Source: Symbioplanes lichenis (GTDB taxonomy: Bacteria; Actinomycetota; Actinomycetes; Mycobacteriales; Micromonosporaceae). From it: DNA of 64,000 nt. The stretch spans positions 124,001-188,000 of the forward strand of contig NZ_JAUZQD010000014.1 in assembly GCF_030709675.1 (NCBI RefSeq). Direction: 5' to 3'. Positions 63,498 through 64,000 of the stretch are shown here, piece by piece. Numbering within the stretch: the stretch's first letter is position 1; every line of letters starts with the position of its first letter. The translations under genes and the position numbers were made by a program. The notes beneath the pieces are model-generated. The model had not been told where the DNA came from. It saw only the letters and a program-made list of their open reading frames with translations, and did not search any database.

Positions 63498-63887
63498 ATG
63501 TCCGACGAGCAGAGGATCGTTCACGGCAAGCTGGTGCGTGACCGCATTCCGGGAATCATCACCGCCCACGGTCAGACCGCGAAGGTCCGAGTGCTGAAGG
63601 CACACGAGCTGCTGCCTGCGTTGATCGCCAAGCTGCACGAGGAGGCCGACGAGGTCGCCTCGGCCGGCCCGGCCACGCGCCTCGGCGAACTCGCCGACGT
63701 CCATGAGGTGCTTGCCGCCTTGACGGTCGCCGCCCTCGGCTTCACGCAGGCCGACGTGGAGGAGGCCGCCGCCCGCAAGCGTGCTGAGCGCGGCGGTTTC
63801 ACGCGCCGCCTCTGGCTCGACGAGGTTCGTGGCGTTCAGGCCGCTGCCACAGCGCCGTCCGGATCGGGCCCGGGCTCACCGCGTTGA
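63498..63887 (+). CDS. MazG-like / phosphoribosyl-ATP pyrophosphohydrolase-like protein
   Basis: A 129-residue protein. KLVRDRIPGII starts the domain, and KLHEEADEVASA with ELADVHEVLAALTVAALG is the E-x-x-E-x...E-x-x-D metal-binding pattern of all-alpha NTP pyrophosphatases. ATG 63498. The last 18 residues (from QAAATAPSG) do not belong to the family; they are read from an antisense SDR remnant, so the natural C-terminus has been replaced. Confidence 0.83.
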   Translation: MSDEQRIVHGKLVRDRIPGIITAHGQTAKVRVLKAHELLPALIAKLHEEADEVASAGPATRLGELADVHEVLAALTVAALGFTQADVEEAAARKRAERGGFTRRLWLDEVRGVQAAATAPSGSGPGSPR

Positions 63888-63921
63888 CGCGGATCCCGGA
63901 CGGGCCGCATTCCGCCACCCA
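63832..63921 (-). pseudogene. SDR C-terminal fragment
   Basis: The minus strand encodes TTQAWVAECGPSGIRVNAVS followed by PGPIRTALWQR, the conserved stretch after the catalytic Tyr/Lys of an SDR. Neither the active site nor a C-terminus follows on either side. It overlaps the end of the MazG-like gene, which reads through it in antisense. It is a short relic. Confidence 0.6.
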
Positions 63922-63932
63922 GGCCTGGGTGG

Positions 63933-64000
63933 TCAGGGGGTGCGGAGCTCGTCGCCGTACCGGGTGACCCAGGTGGCGAGGGCACGCATCGGGCCCTCGA
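63933..64000 (-). CDS. C-terminal end of an unidentified protein (partial)
   Basis: The last 21 codons before a TGA at 63933-63935 read EGPMRALATWVTRYGDELRT plus Pro. The frame is open to the right edge of the window. It is a helical, charged C-terminus; too short to name. Confidence 0.45.
   Translation of the reverse strand, partial: EGPMRALATWVTRYGDELRTP

Overview
The window is GC-rich, densely packed chromosomal DNA with many GTG (and some TTG) starts, ATGA/GTGA stop-start overlaps and almost no intergenic space. This fits a filamentous actinomycete, probably Micromonosporaceae (Actinoplanes-like). That placement is inferred from gene content and base composition, not from a marker gene. 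No rRNA, tRNA, CRISPR array, intact insertion sequence or prophage was recognised. No gene-free stretch exceeds about 300 bases.

Layout. 1-8100: housekeeping and accessory enzymes (LD-carboxypeptidase, hydrolase, L-2-hydroxyglutarate oxidase, dehydrogenase, serine hydrolase, acetyltransferase) with AraC and XRE regulators, and two neighbouring genes that have each lost their middle. 8143-13209: a HigBA-type toxin-antitoxin pair, a cytochrome P450, a small membrane-protein operon and a large secreted protein. 13301-17113: two overlapping heme-oxygenase-like genes of the tryptophan 2,3-dioxygenase superfamily, a headless TetR gene, a headless SDR and an oxidoreductase with a clear promoter. 17130-27036: the most coherent system, a divergent catabolic island. 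A four-gene NitT/TauT-type ABC transporter faces a seven-gene operon for aldolase, tautomerase, VOC-type extradiol dioxygenase, dehydrogenase, 4-oxalomesaconate hydratase, tannase/feruloyl-esterase-type esterase and a GntR regulator. A perfect FCD-GntR operator lies between the two arms. The set reads as uptake and degradation of galloyl-type aromatic esters to pyruvate and oxaloacetate, with an unusual ring-cleavage enzyme.

27051-30125: a second threonyl-tRNA synthetase without an editing domain. It is preceded by a threonine-rich leader peptide and a hairpin that can mask its ribosome-binding site, and it is divergent from an ECF sigma/anti-sigma pair. 30126-45462: a methionine aminopeptidase paralogue with an XRE partner, acyl-CoA dehydrogenase, ANTAR protein, small secreted proteins, sulfotransferase, MetF-like reductase, a CadD-type transporter and others. 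45463-64000: a run of regulator plus target-gene pairs (TetR, XRE, LacI, PadR, ArsR), several with a recognisable palindromic operator, mixed with gene remnants.

A window-wide oddity is the number of genes missing internal or 5' segments: 3609-4233, 14972-16128, 48840-49472, 54879-55773 and 63832-63921. Two of these are divergent regulator/target pairs in which both 5' ends and the shared promoter are gone. They are either real deletion scars or assembly collapses at hairpin-rich sequence; raw reads would decide.
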